64,000 nucleotides of DNA, taken from JACXTP01 sp963789555. GTDB lineage: Archaea > Thermoplasmatota > Thermoplasmata > Methanomassiliicoccales > UBA472. The DNA is taken from contig CAWBKY010000009.1 in the NCBI GenBank assembly GCA_963789555.1, positions 124,001-188,000 of the forward strand, written 5' to 3'. Each line of letters begins with the position of its first letter. Position 1 is the first letter of the stretch. Positions 39,180 through 47,474 of this stretch are shown here, piece after piece. The translations under genes and the position numbers were made by a program. The notes beneath the pieces were generated by a model. It did no database searches. It was not told the DNA's origin and was given only the letters and a program-made list of their open reading frames with translations.

Positions 39180-39406
39180 CGGTCATACGAATCATCGTCA
39201 ATGCGTGTTGTTTAAATGACTTTCGGTTTTTTAGTTTACAATTTCGGAAGTAAGGTAGAGACCGATCCAATGGAGGATTTCCAATATAGGTAATCTGAGC
39301 GTAAGGTATAACATGCGTAGCTACCTTGGAAGGCGGGTCCACCCTATAGGAGCTGGGAAGTCTGAGAGCGAACGTTAAGAGGGAAACGAAGGCACGACCC
39401 AGCATA

Positions 39407-40084
39407 TTGGAGTCGGTCCACCAGCTTTTCCATCATCGGCTCCTCAATGGGCTGGGTCGATTCGCTCACCCCGTGGCGGGCAGGGATGATGCCGCCTCAC
39501 CGGTCCGAGGGGTCTCCAAGCCCAAGATCAAGGACGACGACAAGCCCAGGGCCCTCATGTGCCCCATGTGCATGGGTTACATCAAGGTGGGCCTGCAATA
39601 TGCGAGATGCAAGTGCGGACAGCCTTTCCATGTGGTCTGCCTGACCCGGATGGGGTCATGCCCTCTATGCGGCGAACCATGGGACGAGGAAAAGGTGAGG
39701 GCCGTGACGATGGTCAACGGCGACCAAAGCGCGTTGCCCTCGTCCCAAAAGTTGCGGTGTCCCTCCTGCGACCGCTTGGTGGCGGTCTATTGCAATGAGT
39801 GCGAGTGCGGGGCGATATTCGTCCGGGATAACGATAGCTTTCTGTGCCCAGAGTGCGGAGGGAGGGTGGACCTGGACGGTCTGACCTGTCGGTCCTGCGG
39901 GGAGGTCTTCAGGGACTGTGACATCGTCACCTGCCCCGCCTGTGGGCTTCGCTTCGATGCCTTGGCCGGACCTTGCGAGTGCGGGACCTTCCTGGGGGAC
40001 GAGTGCCCGGACTGCGGGTGCAAACTAGGCCTGACCGACCGCTCCTGCCCCAGCTGTGGGGTTCAGATGAATTTCGTCGAGTGA
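39407..40084 (+). CDS. Cys-rich protein: RING/PHD-like finger plus zinc-ribbon array
   Basis: Up to 225 residues. After a poorly conserved start comes a C4HC3 cross-brace-like motif: CPMC, 12 residues, CKC, four residues, H, two, C, six, CPLC (about residues 52-88). This spacing is near RING-CH/PHD fingers. Then at least five more knuckles: CPSC, CNECEC, CPECG/CRSCG, CPACG/CECG, CPDCGC/CPSCG. About 30 Cys in all. No catalytic domain. Start is unclear: TTG 39407 or GTG 39473. Adjacent to ftsZ and the proteasome/exosome gene string, but whether it belongs functionally is unknown. Confidence 0.65.
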   Translation: MESVHQLFHHRLLNGLGRFAHPVAGRDDAASPVRGVSKPKIKDDDKPRALMCPMCMGYIKVGLQYARCKCGQPFHVVCLTRMGSCPLCGEPWDEEKVRAVTMVNGDQSALPSSQKLRCPSCDRLVAVYCNECECGAIFVRDNDSFLCPECGGRVDLDGLTCRSCGEVFRDCDIVTCPACGLRFDALAGPCECGTFLGDECPDCGCKLGLTDRSCPSCGVQMNFVE

Positions 40085-40141
40085 TTGGGTCTTAAGGGAC
40101 AACCGATATATATCCGTTTTTTTATATAGAAAATAGGGTGG

Positions 40142-41251
40142 GTGCACTTGAAGTCAGATTTTGACCAGGAAATCGAAGACCAACTGATGCAGTCTAGAGC
40201 GAACGCAGGCGAATCGCAGATGCTGAGCGCCGAGGACGAGGAGCTTTTGAAGCTCGTCCAATCCTTGCGCATCAAGATCTCCATCATCGGTTGCGGTGGA
40301 GGCGGCTCGAACACCATAAGACGCCTGAGCCAGGCCAGCGTGTCCGGTGCGACGTTGGTGGCATGCAACAGCGATGCCCGCCACCTCCTGTCCATCCAAG
40401 CGCCGAACAAGGTCCTTCTGGGCAAGAGTCTGACCAAGGGCCTGGGCGCCGGGGCCATCCCCGAGGTGGGACAGAGGGCGGCCGAGGAATCGGAGGCGGA
40501 CCTGCGCAAGTACCTGGAAGGGGCCAACATCGTTTTCATCACCGCGGGCATGGGCGGCGGCACTGGTACGGGTTCCGCTCCAGTGGTGGCGGACCTTGCC
40601 AAGAGGTACGGCGCCTTGGTCATCGGCGTGGTCACCTTGCCCTTCAAGGCCGAGGGCAGGCTGCGCATGGAGAACGCCATGAAGGGCCTGGAGAAGCTCC
40701 GTTCCCATTGCGACACCACCATCATCATCCAGAACGAGCGCTTGCTGGCCTTGGTGCCCAAACTGCCCATCGAGGCGGCCTTCAAGGTGGCCGATGAGGT
40801 GCTCATGCAGGCCATAAAAGGCATCACCGAGGTCCTGACCAAGCCGGGGCTGGTGAACGTCGACTTCAACGACATCATGACCATAATGAAGGGCGCAGGG
40901 CTTGCCATGATAGGGCTGGGCGAGAACGAGTCCGATGAGGACAGAGTTCAGAAGGCCGTCAACGAGGCCATCATGTCCCCCCTGCTGGCAGATGTGGACC
41001 TAAAGAGTGCCAAGGGGGCGCTGGTGCGAGTCATCGGTGGACCGGACATGACGGTCACCGAGGCGGAGAGCGCCGCCGAGCTGGTGAGCTCCAAGGTAGA
41101 CCCACGGGCCCGTATCATATGGGGTTGCTCGGTGGACCCGGAGTCCAAGGGCCGGGTGAGGGTGATGGTCGTCATAACCGGCGTCCGAGCCCAGTCCGTC
41201 GAGGAGGGCATGCCCCAAACCTCCTCTGCCAAGCCGGTGGTGAAGAAGTAG
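40142..41251 (+). CDS. ftsZ: Cell division GTPase FtsZ
   Basis: 369 residues. N-terminal helix, then IIGCGGGGSNTIRRL, CNSDARHL, tubulin signature GGGTGTGSAPVVA, and VNVDFNDIMTIM; C-terminal domain to about 345 and a short Ser/Lys tail. Forms the division ring. Start GTG 40142 (TTG 40148 possible). TATA-like boxes at 40105-40112 and 40121-40127 lie just upstream, so the leader is very short. The next gene starts one base after its stop. Confidence 0.96.
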   Translation: MHLKSDFDQEIEDQLMQSRANAGESQMLSAEDEELLKLVQSLRIKISIIGCGGGGSNTIRRLSQASVSGATLVACNSDARHLLSIQAPNKVLLGKSLTKGLGAGAIPEVGQRAAEESEADLRKYLEGANIVFITAGMGGGTGTGSAPVVADLAKRYGALVIGVVTLPFKAEGRLRMENAMKGLEKLRSHCDTTIIIQNERLLALVPKLPIEAAFKVADEVLMQAIKGITEVLTKPGLVNVDFNDIMTIMKGAGLAMIGLGENESDEDRVQKAVNEAIMSPLLADVDLKSAKGALVRVIGGPDMTVTEAESAAELVSSKVDPRARIIWGCSVDPESKGRVRVMVVITGVRAQSVEEGMPQTSSAKPVVKK

Positions 41252-41252
41252 G

Positions 41253-41585
41253 ATGGTCAAGGCGGACCGGGGGCGGCGGCGTTACGTGGCGGTGGAGACC
41301 TTGGACGGCCTACCCGCCAGCCAAGAGGACTATGTCCAATCGATCATGCTCGAGGCGGGGCGTCGCGGCCTGCGCACCACCAAGTTGATCCAGTCCACCG
41401 GTCCTCGCGGCATCGTGAGATGCAACGAGCCGGAACTGGAGAGGCTTATCGATCTGGTTAACGGGACCTCTGCCCGTCCTGCGGTCCGCTCCTTCCATAC
41501 CCTCCGCACCTCGGGGACCTTGCGCACCCTTCGGGAAAGGTACTTCCCGGAGTTGGAGGGGACGCGGTCGGGCAAGCTCCATTAG
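41253..41585 (+). CDS. rnp2: Ribonuclease P protein component 2 (Pop5/Rpp14)
   Basis: 110 residues: RRRYVAVETLDGLPASQED, IMLEAGRRGLRTTKLIQ, GPRGIVRCNEPELERLIDLV fit the archaeal Pop5 fold; it pairs with Rpp30 to activate the RNase P catalytic domain. In many archaea it sits just ahead of proteasome alpha, as here. The last 35 residues (TLRTSGTLRTLRERY) are less typical. Stop is TAG. Confidence 0.82.
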   Translation: MVKADRGRRRYVAVETLDGLPASQEDYVQSIMLEAGRRGLRTTKLIQSTGPRGIVRCNEPELERLIDLVNGTSARPAVRSFHTLRTSGTLRTLRERYFPELEGTRSGKLH

Positions 41586-41631
41586 ATGACCTGGCCAGCA
41601 TATCTGAGCGCCATGTTTCCGGTGGCCAACA

Positions 41632-41640
41632 AATATATAT
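41632..41640 (+). promoter_or_regulatory. TATA box ahead of psmA
   Basis: AATATATAT about 46-54 bases before the psmA ATG, predicting a leader of about 20 bases that carries GGAAGGTG. It marks the start of the proteasome/exosome transcription unit. Confidence 0.6.
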
Positions 41641-41685
41641 CCCTTCATTTCTTAAGGTGGACCGGACAGCGGAAGGTGTGAAAAG

Positions 41686-42408
41686 ATGCAACCAGGACAA
41701 ATGGCCTACGATAGGGCCATCACGGTTTTCTCCCCCGATGGTAGGCTCTTCCAGGTCGAATACGCCCGCGAGGCGGTTAAACGCGGGACCACCACAGTAG
41801 GACTGAAGTTCAAGGACGGGGTGGTCCTGATAGTCGATAAGCGCATCGCAAGCAGACTGATGGAGCCCAAGTCCATCGAGAAGATCTTCCAGATTGACCA
41901 CCATATCGGCTGCGCCACCTCTGGATTGGTGGCCGACGCCCGAATACTGGTGGACCAGGCACGTATCATCGCGCAGATCAATAAGGTCACCTACGACGAG
42001 AACATGGGCGTGGAGGACCTTGTCAAGCGGATATGCGACTACAAGCAGAACTACACCCAGTATGGTGGCGTCAGACCCTTCGGTACCGCCCTCCTAGTGG
42101 TTGGCGTTGACGATATGGGCGAGCACCTCTTCGAGACCGACCCCAGCGGGGCCTTGGTCTCTTACAAGGCAGGCAGCATCGGCGCGGGCCGCAACGCGGT
42201 CATGGAGGTCTTCGAGGACCAGTACCGTGAGGGCATGCCACAGGATGAGGCTGTCGTCCTCGGTCTTAGGGCGCTCAAGAAGGCCACCGAGGAAGAGAAG
42301 CTCAACCCCAAGGCTGTCGAGATCGGACTGGTCAAACGCGGAGAGGACTTCCGTCGGTTGACTGAGTCCGAGGTAGAGGCATACATCGGCAAGGCCAACG
42401 CCGAATGA
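41686..42408 (+). CDS. psmA: Proteasome subunit alpha
   Basis: 240 residues. N-terminal gate region YDRAITVFSPDGRLFQVEYA, the alpha signature, then KRGTTTVGLKFKDGVVL and GAGRNAVMEVFED. No propeptide and no catalytic Thr, as expected for alpha. Forms the outer rings of the 20S proteasome; beta is not in this window. First gene behind its own TATA box, followed by sdo1. Confidence 0.97.
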   Translation: MQPGQMAYDRAITVFSPDGRLFQVEYAREAVKRGTTTVGLKFKDGVVLIVDKRIASRLMEPKSIEKIFQIDHHIGCATSGLVADARILVDQARIIAQINKVTYDENMGVEDLVKRICDYKQNYTQYGGVRPFGTALLVVGVDDMGEHLFETDPSGALVSYKAGSIGAGRNAVMEVFEDQYREGMPQDEAVVLGLRALKKATEEEKLNPKAVEIGLVKRGEDFRRLTESEVEAYIGKANAE

Positions 42409-42421
42409 GCCCGGAGCTAGG

Positions 42422-43117
42422 ATGGTCGACATCGAGGATGCGATTGTAGCGCGGCTCGAATCGCACGGCGAGTCGTTCGAGGTACTTATCGACCCCAAGG
42501 TAGTGAACCAGCTCCGAGAGGGCAAGGAAGTGAACCTCTACGAGAACATGGTCATCGATGAGGTCTTCAAGAACGCCCACAAGGGCACTCGGGCATCTGA
42601 GGAAAAGATGCAAGAGGTCTTTGGCACCACCGAACCGATCGAGGTGGCGAAGCAGATCATCCTCAAGGGAGAGGTGCAGCTAACCGCCCAGCAACGCAAG
42701 GAGATGCTGGAGGCGAAGCGCAGGCGCATCATCGCTGAGATCGCGAGGAACGCCATCAACCCTCAGACCCACAGCCCCCACACCCCAGCCCGCATCGAGG
42801 CGGCCATGGAAGAGGCGAAGGTGCATATCGACCCCTTCAAGCCCGTGGACATGCAGGTCAAGGATGTCCTGGACAAGATCCGGCCAATAATACCGATAAG
42901 ATTCGAGAAGATGAGGATCGCGGTCAAACTGACCGCTGACGAGTATGGCAAATGCTACGACGACATCGTGCACTTCGGCACAATCCAGAAAGAGGAATGG
43001 CAGAAGGACGGGTCGTGGATAGGCGTGGTGGAGATCCCAGCAGGTATGAGGGACGAGTTCTTCGACCGGCTCAACCACCGGACGCACGGCGATGCCGAGT
43101 TCAAACAACTGAAATGA
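42422..43117 (+). CDS. sdo1: Ribosome maturation protein SDO1 (SBDS homologue)
   Basis: 231 residues: VDIEDAIVARLESHGESFEVLIDP, ILKGEVQLTAQQRKEML, the NAINPQTHSPHTPARIEAAM segment and a C-terminal ferredoxin-like domain. Helps release anti-association factor aIF6 from the 50S subunit. 13 bases after psmA, in the archaeal exosome gene string. Confidence 0.96.
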   Translation: MVDIEDAIVARLESHGESFEVLIDPKVVNQLREGKEVNLYENMVIDEVFKNAHKGTRASEEKMQEVFGTTEPIEVAKQIILKGEVQLTAQQRKEMLEAKRRRIIAEIARNAINPQTHSPHTPARIEAAMEEAKVHIDPFKPVDMQVKDVLDKIRPIIPIRFEKMRIAVKLTADEYGKCYDDIVHFGTIQKEEWQKDGSWIGVVEIPAGMRDEFFDRLNHRTHGDAEFKQLK

Positions 43118-43167
43118 GGTCGAATGAAAATGAAACGCCTTAAGTACAAGTTCTGAAGAAGTGTGAG

Positions 43168-43878
43168 ATGATGACAAAGGATAATGTGAGCATGTCCCGC
43201 GAGGTCGTATTGCCCGGAGACCTATTGGACGGCGGGAGGATGAAACCAGGGAGCGGCACCTATGCCCATGAGGGTAAGGTCTACGCCGCGCAGCTGGGCA
43301 TAAAAGTGGTGAAATCGAACTTCGTCAACGTCATACCGTTGGGTGGCCGCTACATACCGATCCAGGGCGACCTGGTGATTGGCAAGGTCGAGGATATCGG
43401 ACCGTCCAACTGGCTTATAGACATCAATTCCCCCTATCCGGCGCCATTGCACGTGACCGAGGTGCCATGGAAGGTGGAGTTCGGGGATACCTCCCGCTAT
43501 CTCAACGTCGGCGACACCATCATGGCAAAGGTGCTGATGGTGGACGAGACCAAGAGGGTGCAGGTCACCATGAAGGAGCAGGGTCTGCGCAAGATGCAGG
43601 GCGGTCAGGTCATAGAGATATCGCACAGCAAGGTGCCCCGGGTCATCGGCAAGGGCGGCTCAATGATCAGCATGATCAAGAACCAGACCAACTGCCGCAT
43701 ATTCATCGGGCAGAACGGCCGCATATGGCTGGACGGGGACATCGAGAGCATGATGGTGGCCATACGTGCCATCCGCATGATCGAGGAGGGCGCCCAGACC
43801 CGCCGCCTCACGGAAAGGGTCAAGGAATACCTGGACTCAGTGGCTAAGGAAATCAAAACTGACGGTAACAGAGAGTGA
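43168..43878 (+). CDS. rrp4: Exosome complex RNA-binding protein Rrp4
   Basis: 236 residues: N-terminal domain (VLPGDLLDGGRMKPGSGTY), S1 domain (GDLVIGKVEDIGPSNWLIDI, LNVGDTIMAKVLMVDE) and KH domain (VPRVIGKGGSMISMIK). Caps the exosome ring and guides RNA in. ATG 43168 or 43171. Confidence 0.96.
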   Translation: MMTKDNVSMSREVVLPGDLLDGGRMKPGSGTYAHEGKVYAAQLGIKVVKSNFVNVIPLGGRYIPIQGDLVIGKVEDIGPSNWLIDINSPYPAPLHVTEVPWKVEFGDTSRYLNVGDTIMAKVLMVDETKRVQVTMKEQGLRKMQGGQVIEISHSKVPRVIGKGGSMISMIKNQTNCRIFIGQNGRIWLDGDIESMMVAIRAIRMIEEGAQTRRLTERVKEYLDSVAKEIKTDGNRE

Positions 43879-43883
43879 TTCAA

Positions 43884-44654
43884 ATGGGTGGAAACAGCGA
43901 CGTCAAACTCATAGACGACAACGGGATAAGGATCGATGGGCGGACGGTTGAGCAGCTCCGCAACATCAAGATCGAGGCGGGCGTTCTGAAGAACGCCGAT
44001 GGCTCCGCGTACGTGGAGATAGGCAAGAACAAGGTGTTGGCAGCAGTATATGGTCCTAGGGAGTGCCACCCCCGGCACATGCAAAATCCCGCCAAGGCCA
44101 TCGTGCAGTGCAAATACAACATGATCGCCTTCAGCGTGAATGACAGGAAGAGGCCCGGACCGGACCGGCGCTCGGTGGAGATCTCCAAGATCATCTCCGA
44201 GGCGCTGGAGTACGTGGTGTTCACAGAGAACTACCCCCGTACCTCCATCGATGTCTTCATCGAGGTCCTGCAGGCGAACGCTGGCACCAGGTGCGCTGGC
44301 CTGACCGCCGCCTCCGTGGCGCTGGCAGACGCAGGTATTCCGATGAAGGACCTGATCCCGTCCATCGCGGTCGGCAAGGTCAACGGTCAGGTGGTCCTGG
44401 ACCTGAACAAGGAAGAGGACAACTTCGGACAAGCGGACGTCCCCATGGCCATGATCCCCCGCACCGGCGAGGTAGTGCTGCTCCAAATGGACGGTCACCT
44501 CACCTACGCGGAGTTCAACCGCGCCCTGGAAATGGGCACATCCGCCTGCCAGATCATCTATGACCTGCAGAAGGACGCCTTGAGGCGCCGTTACCGCGTG
44601 GACTCCGAGGAGGACCCAGCGGAACCTGAGGCCGAGTCTTCACAGGAGGCCTGA
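43884..44654 (+). CDS. rrp41: Exosome complex 3'-5' exoribonuclease Rrp41
   Basis: About 256 residues, RNase PH fold. RIDGRTVEQLRNIKIEAGV, NDRKRPGPDRRSVEIS, RTSIDVFIEVLQANAGTRCAG and VVLDLNKEEDNFGQADVPMA, the last with the catalytic Asp region. Phosphorolytic subunit of the ring. ATG 43884 preferred with GAGAGTGA ahead; GTG 43875 overlaps the rrp4 stop. C-terminus is acidic (EEDPAEPEAESS). Confidence 0.96.
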   Translation: MGGNSDVKLIDDNGIRIDGRTVEQLRNIKIEAGVLKNADGSAYVEIGKNKVLAAVYGPRECHPRHMQNPAKAIVQCKYNMIAFSVNDRKRPGPDRRSVEISKIISEALEYVVFTENYPRTSIDVFIEVLQANAGTRCAGLTAASVALADAGIPMKDLIPSIAVGKVNGQVVLDLNKEEDNFGQADVPMAMIPRTGEVVLLQMDGHLTYAEFNRALEMGTSACQIIYDLQKDALRRRYRVDSEEDPAEPEAESSQEA

Positions 44655-44656
44655 AC

Positions 44657-45430
44657 ATGGGAAGGGAAATCATGTCCGAGATCAAGCGCGACCACATCCA
44701 CAAGCTCATCTCGAAGGGGAGGCGCGTGGACGGCCGCATGTGGGATGAGTACCGCCCCATCAGCATCGAGACCAACTACATCGAGAGCGCCGAAGGCTCC
44801 GCCCGTGTCAAGCTGGGCAACACCGACGTCCTGGTCGGCGTCAAGAGCGTCATCGGCACCCCGTTCGCGGACACGCCCAACAAGGGAGTGCTCTCCACCA
44901 ACGCCGAGCTCATACCCATGGGCTCTCCCAACTTCGAGGCCGGACCGCCAGATGAGAACTCCATCGAGCTGGCCCGTGTGGTGGACCGTGGCATCAGGGA
45001 GAGCCAGATGATAGATCTGGAGAAGATGTGCCTGGAACCGGGCAAGGAGGTCTGGATGAACTTCGTGGACATCTATGTGCTGGATTACGACGGCAACCTG
45101 TTCGACGCGGCCTTCCTCGGCGCGGTCAACGCGCTGAAGACCGCCAAGGTGCCCATGGAGGCCCACGGCAAGGGCGAGGACTTCATGATGCCGATCCGCT
45201 GCATGCCCATCTCCTGCACCGCGGTGCAAATAGAAAACTCTATATTATTCGATCCAAGTCTCGACGAAGAAAAAGTAGCGTCGGCTCGACTGACCGTAAC
45301 CACTGACGAGAACGGCGACCTGAGGGCCATGCAGAAGGGCCTGAAAGGCGCGCTGACCATCGAGCAGGTCAAGAGCGTCATCGAGACCGCCCAGAGGTTG
45401 GGCGGCGACCTGCGTAAACTAGTAGGGTGA
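44657..45430 (+). CDS. rrp42: Exosome complex component Rrp42
   Basis: 257 residues, RNase PH fold without the catalytic residues: RRVDGRMWDEYRPISIETNY, GNTDVLVGVKSVIGTPF, SIELARVVDRGIRES, CMPISCTAVQI. Pairs with Rrp41. AGGAGG eight bases before ATG 44657. A stretch at about 45228-45290 (coding ENSILFDPSLDEEKVAS) is far richer in A+T than the rest of the gene. Confidence 0.96.
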   Translation: MGREIMSEIKRDHIHKLISKGRRVDGRMWDEYRPISIETNYIESAEGSARVKLGNTDVLVGVKSVIGTPFADTPNKGVLSTNAELIPMGSPNFEAGPPDENSIELARVVDRGIRESQMIDLEKMCLEPGKEVWMNFVDIYVLDYDGNLFDAAFLGAVNALKTAKVPMEAHGKGEDFMMPIRCMPISCTAVQIENSILFDPSLDEEKVASARLTVTTDENGDLRAMQKGLKGALTIEQVKSVIETAQRLGGDLRKLVG

Positions 45431-45435
45431 TATCA

Positions 45436-45729
45436 ATGGCGAAAGGTACAGTAAAAGCGGGCAGCTCCGGACGGTTCGGAGCTCGCTACGGTGTCGTGGT
45501 CCGCAAGTTGACCAGGGACATAGAGAAGCTACAGAAGTCCAAGTTCGAATGCCCGACCTGCCATCACTTGGCAGTGAAGCGGGAAGCCTCCGGCATATGG
45601 GAGTGCAGGCACTGCTGCGCCAAGTTCGCGGCCGGTTCCTACGCCCCCACCATGAGGAGCATCACCTCCAAGGAGATCGTCGCCAAAGAGGATAAGACTG
45701 CCAAGGGAGGGGTGAAGAACGACCTATAA
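45436..45729 (+). CDS. rpl37ae: Large ribosomal subunit protein eL43 (L37Ae)
   Basis: 97 residues with the zinc ribbon CPTCHHLAVKR...CRHCCAKF. RFGARYGVVVRKLTRDIEKL is typical. Start ATG 45436; a GTG at 45427 would add three residues. Confidence 0.95.
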   Translation: MAKGTVKAGSSGRFGARYGVVVRKLTRDIEKLQKSKFECPTCHHLAVKREASGIWECRHCCAKFAAGSYAPTMRSITSKEIVAKEDKTAKGGVKNDL

Positions 45730-45856
45730 GTGCGGCAGCTGCGACAAACCGTACCGTGCCAGCATGAACACAGTGGGCATGCAGTGCGAGAAGTGCGGTT
45801 CCAAGATATTCTATAAAGAGCGGCCGAACGTCAAGAAGGTAATCAAGGGACGTTGA
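45719..45856 (+). CDS. rpoP: DNA-directed RNA polymerase subunit P, with ACG in place of a start codon
   Basis: About 45 residues: TYKCGSCDKPY, GMQCEKCGSKIFYKERPNVKKV with the two CxxC knuckles of RpoP. It overlaps the end of rpl37ae. In this frame a TGA lies at 45713-45715 and no ATG, GTG or TTG precedes TYKC; the codon where the Met belongs is ACG 45719-45721, with GGAGGGGTGA at ribosome-binding distance. Either a T was read as C or ACG is used. Confidence 0.88.
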   Translation, partial: TTYKCGSCDKPYRASMNTVGMQCEKCGSKIFYKERPNVKKVIKGR

Positions 45857-45860
45857 GCGC

Positions 45861-46103
45861 ATGCTCCGGGCCGAGCTGAGGGTCCGGTCCCCGTTCGCCA
45901 GCACCATACTCACTTCCATCTCGCCCGAGGCCGGGCGGGAGATCCCGCGCACCAAGGTGGAGACGGGACTGGAGGGCGATGAGGTGGTGCTGCGAGTGGA
46001 AGCGACCGACCTGGCGGCCCTGCGCGCTGCGCTGAACTCCTACCTCCGATGGATGGACATCGCCGAGGACATGAGCAAGACCATAGGTGAGAATCATGGA
46101 TGA
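45861..46103 (+). CDS. pcc1: KEOPS complex subunit Pcc1
   Basis: 80 residues: RAELRVRSPFASTILTSISPE, TGLEGDEVVLRVEATDLAAL, RAALNSYLRWMDIAEDM. Pcc1 is the dimerising subunit of KEOPS, which makes t6A37 on tRNA with Kae1. Standard place between rpoP and prefoldin beta. Four bases after rpoP. Confidence 0.9.
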   Translation: MLRAELRVRSPFASTILTSISPEAGREIPRTKVETGLEGDEVVLRVEATDLAALRAALNSYLRWMDIAEDMSKTIGENHG

Positions 46104-46470
46104 GATGAGCCCGAAACTACAGAACCAGATCGCCCAGTTCCAACAGTTGCAGCAACAGCTCCAGGGCGTGCTGCAGCAGAAGTACCGCATGGATGCCCAG
46201 CTGAAGGAGTTCGAGATGACGCTCGAGGAACTCCGAAAGGCCGAGGCCGATACCCCCGTCTACAAGAACGTGGGGGCGTTGATGATCATGGTGAAGGACA
46301 AGGAGTCCCTCATCAAGGAGCTCGAGGACGACAAGGAGACCACCGAGGTCCGCGTCAAGACCCTGGACCGCCAGGAGAAGATGTTCCGCGAGAAGTACCA
46401 GGTCATGCAGGAGCAGATCTCCAGGGCCCTAGGCCAAAACGAGGGTCGAGGCGAGGAAGAGGGGCCTTAA
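46096..46470 (+). CDS. pfdB: Prefoldin subunit beta
   Basis: About 124 residues: two long coiled-coil helices (PKLQNQIAQFQQLQQQLQG and the C-terminal REKYQVMQEQISRAL) around a beta hairpin with TPVYKNVGALMI. Chaperone that delivers unfolded proteins to the thermosome. Overlaps pcc1 by eight bases. Tail is Glu/Gly-rich. Confidence 0.95.
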   Translation: MDEMSPKLQNQIAQFQQLQQQLQGVLQQKYRMDAQLKEFEMTLEELRKAEADTPVYKNVGALMIMVKDKESLIKELEDDKETTEVRVKTLDRQEKMFREKYQVMQEQISRALGQNEGRGEEEGP

Positions 46471-46519
46471 GGTCCCGAGAGCCTTTTTCTTCTTTTTCCA
46501 TTCAAGGTCTGGTGAAAAA

Positions 46520-47474
46520 GTGTTCGAGGCGATCATCGCCAGACTGATGACCTGGTCGGAAGCTGGTGTTGATCCATGGCAATGCCGACCCGGACGCTTT
46601 CGGGAGCGCTTTTGCCCTGCGCAGCACCTTCACTGATGTGGACATCTGCGCCCCCCAGGGACTGGACCGGGTGGCCAAGGTCATCTCCAAGAAGCTAAGC
46701 TGCGAAACACTGGAGAGGGCCGACCTGAGCACTTACGACACCGTGCTGGTGGTGGACACCTCATCACCTGAGCAGTTGGGTGAAATGAATCGCCCCGGAC
46801 CGGACTGGATCATCATAGACCATCATGCCCGGAGCGACAAGTGGGCCGGTTGCCAATATTATTGTGATGATACCAAGCGCAGCTGCTCGGAGATCATCTT
46901 CGAGCTCATCAAGGAATCCGGTGCACCGATCGGTAAATCGACCGGTCTGGCATTGCTCTGTGGCATGACCACGGACAGCGGCCACTTCCGTTACGCCAAC
47001 CCGGCCTTGCTGCACAGCTTCGCCGAGCTGATGTCCAAGAGCGGGGCGGAGATGGACGAGATCTACGCCATGACCGACCTGGAACCGGACATATCCGAGC
47101 GCATAGCCGTCCTCAAAGGCGGGCAGCGTTTGCGCTTCGAACGGGTGGGCGAGCGCATAGTGGCGGTCTCGCTGGGAAGTTCGTTCGAGAGCTCGGTATG
47201 CAAGTCGCTGCTATCGATGGGGGCGGACGTGGCCTTTGTGGTCTCCCAACGGGACGAGACCTTCCGCCTCAGTGCCAGGGCCAGGGCGGAGATGGTCCGG
47301 GCCGGGCTGCACCTTGGCAAGATGCTAGAGGACGTGGGAAAGGAGACCATGAACGAAGGCGGCGGCCATCCTGGGGCGGCTGGTCTCACTGGCAATGGTG
47401 ACGCCGAGGCGATCGCCAACATCTGTATGAGCCGGACCATGGCATTCCTGCGCACCCTGAACGGCCGTTACTGA
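46520..47474 (+). CDS. DHH-family phosphoesterase (one frame break)
   Basis: About 318 residues. The start (GTG 46520, FEAIIARLMTWS) is in one frame and KLVLIHGNADPDAFGSA follows in another after a break near 46555. Motifs: HGNADPDA, VVDTSSPEQLG, IDHHAR, and the DHHA1 end EGGGHPGAAG. Family members include nanoRNase/pAp phosphatases and RecJ-like enzymes; the short length points to nanoRNase. It shares the palindromic TGATCA with the convergent tyrS stop. Confidence 0.82.

Noticed and set aside
38932..39405. 157-residue minus-strand reading frame just upstream of hdrA
   Set aside because: It covers the TATA box and palindromes of the hdrA promoter, has no recognisable motif and ends directly at the hdrA start; it is more likely leader and promoter DNA.
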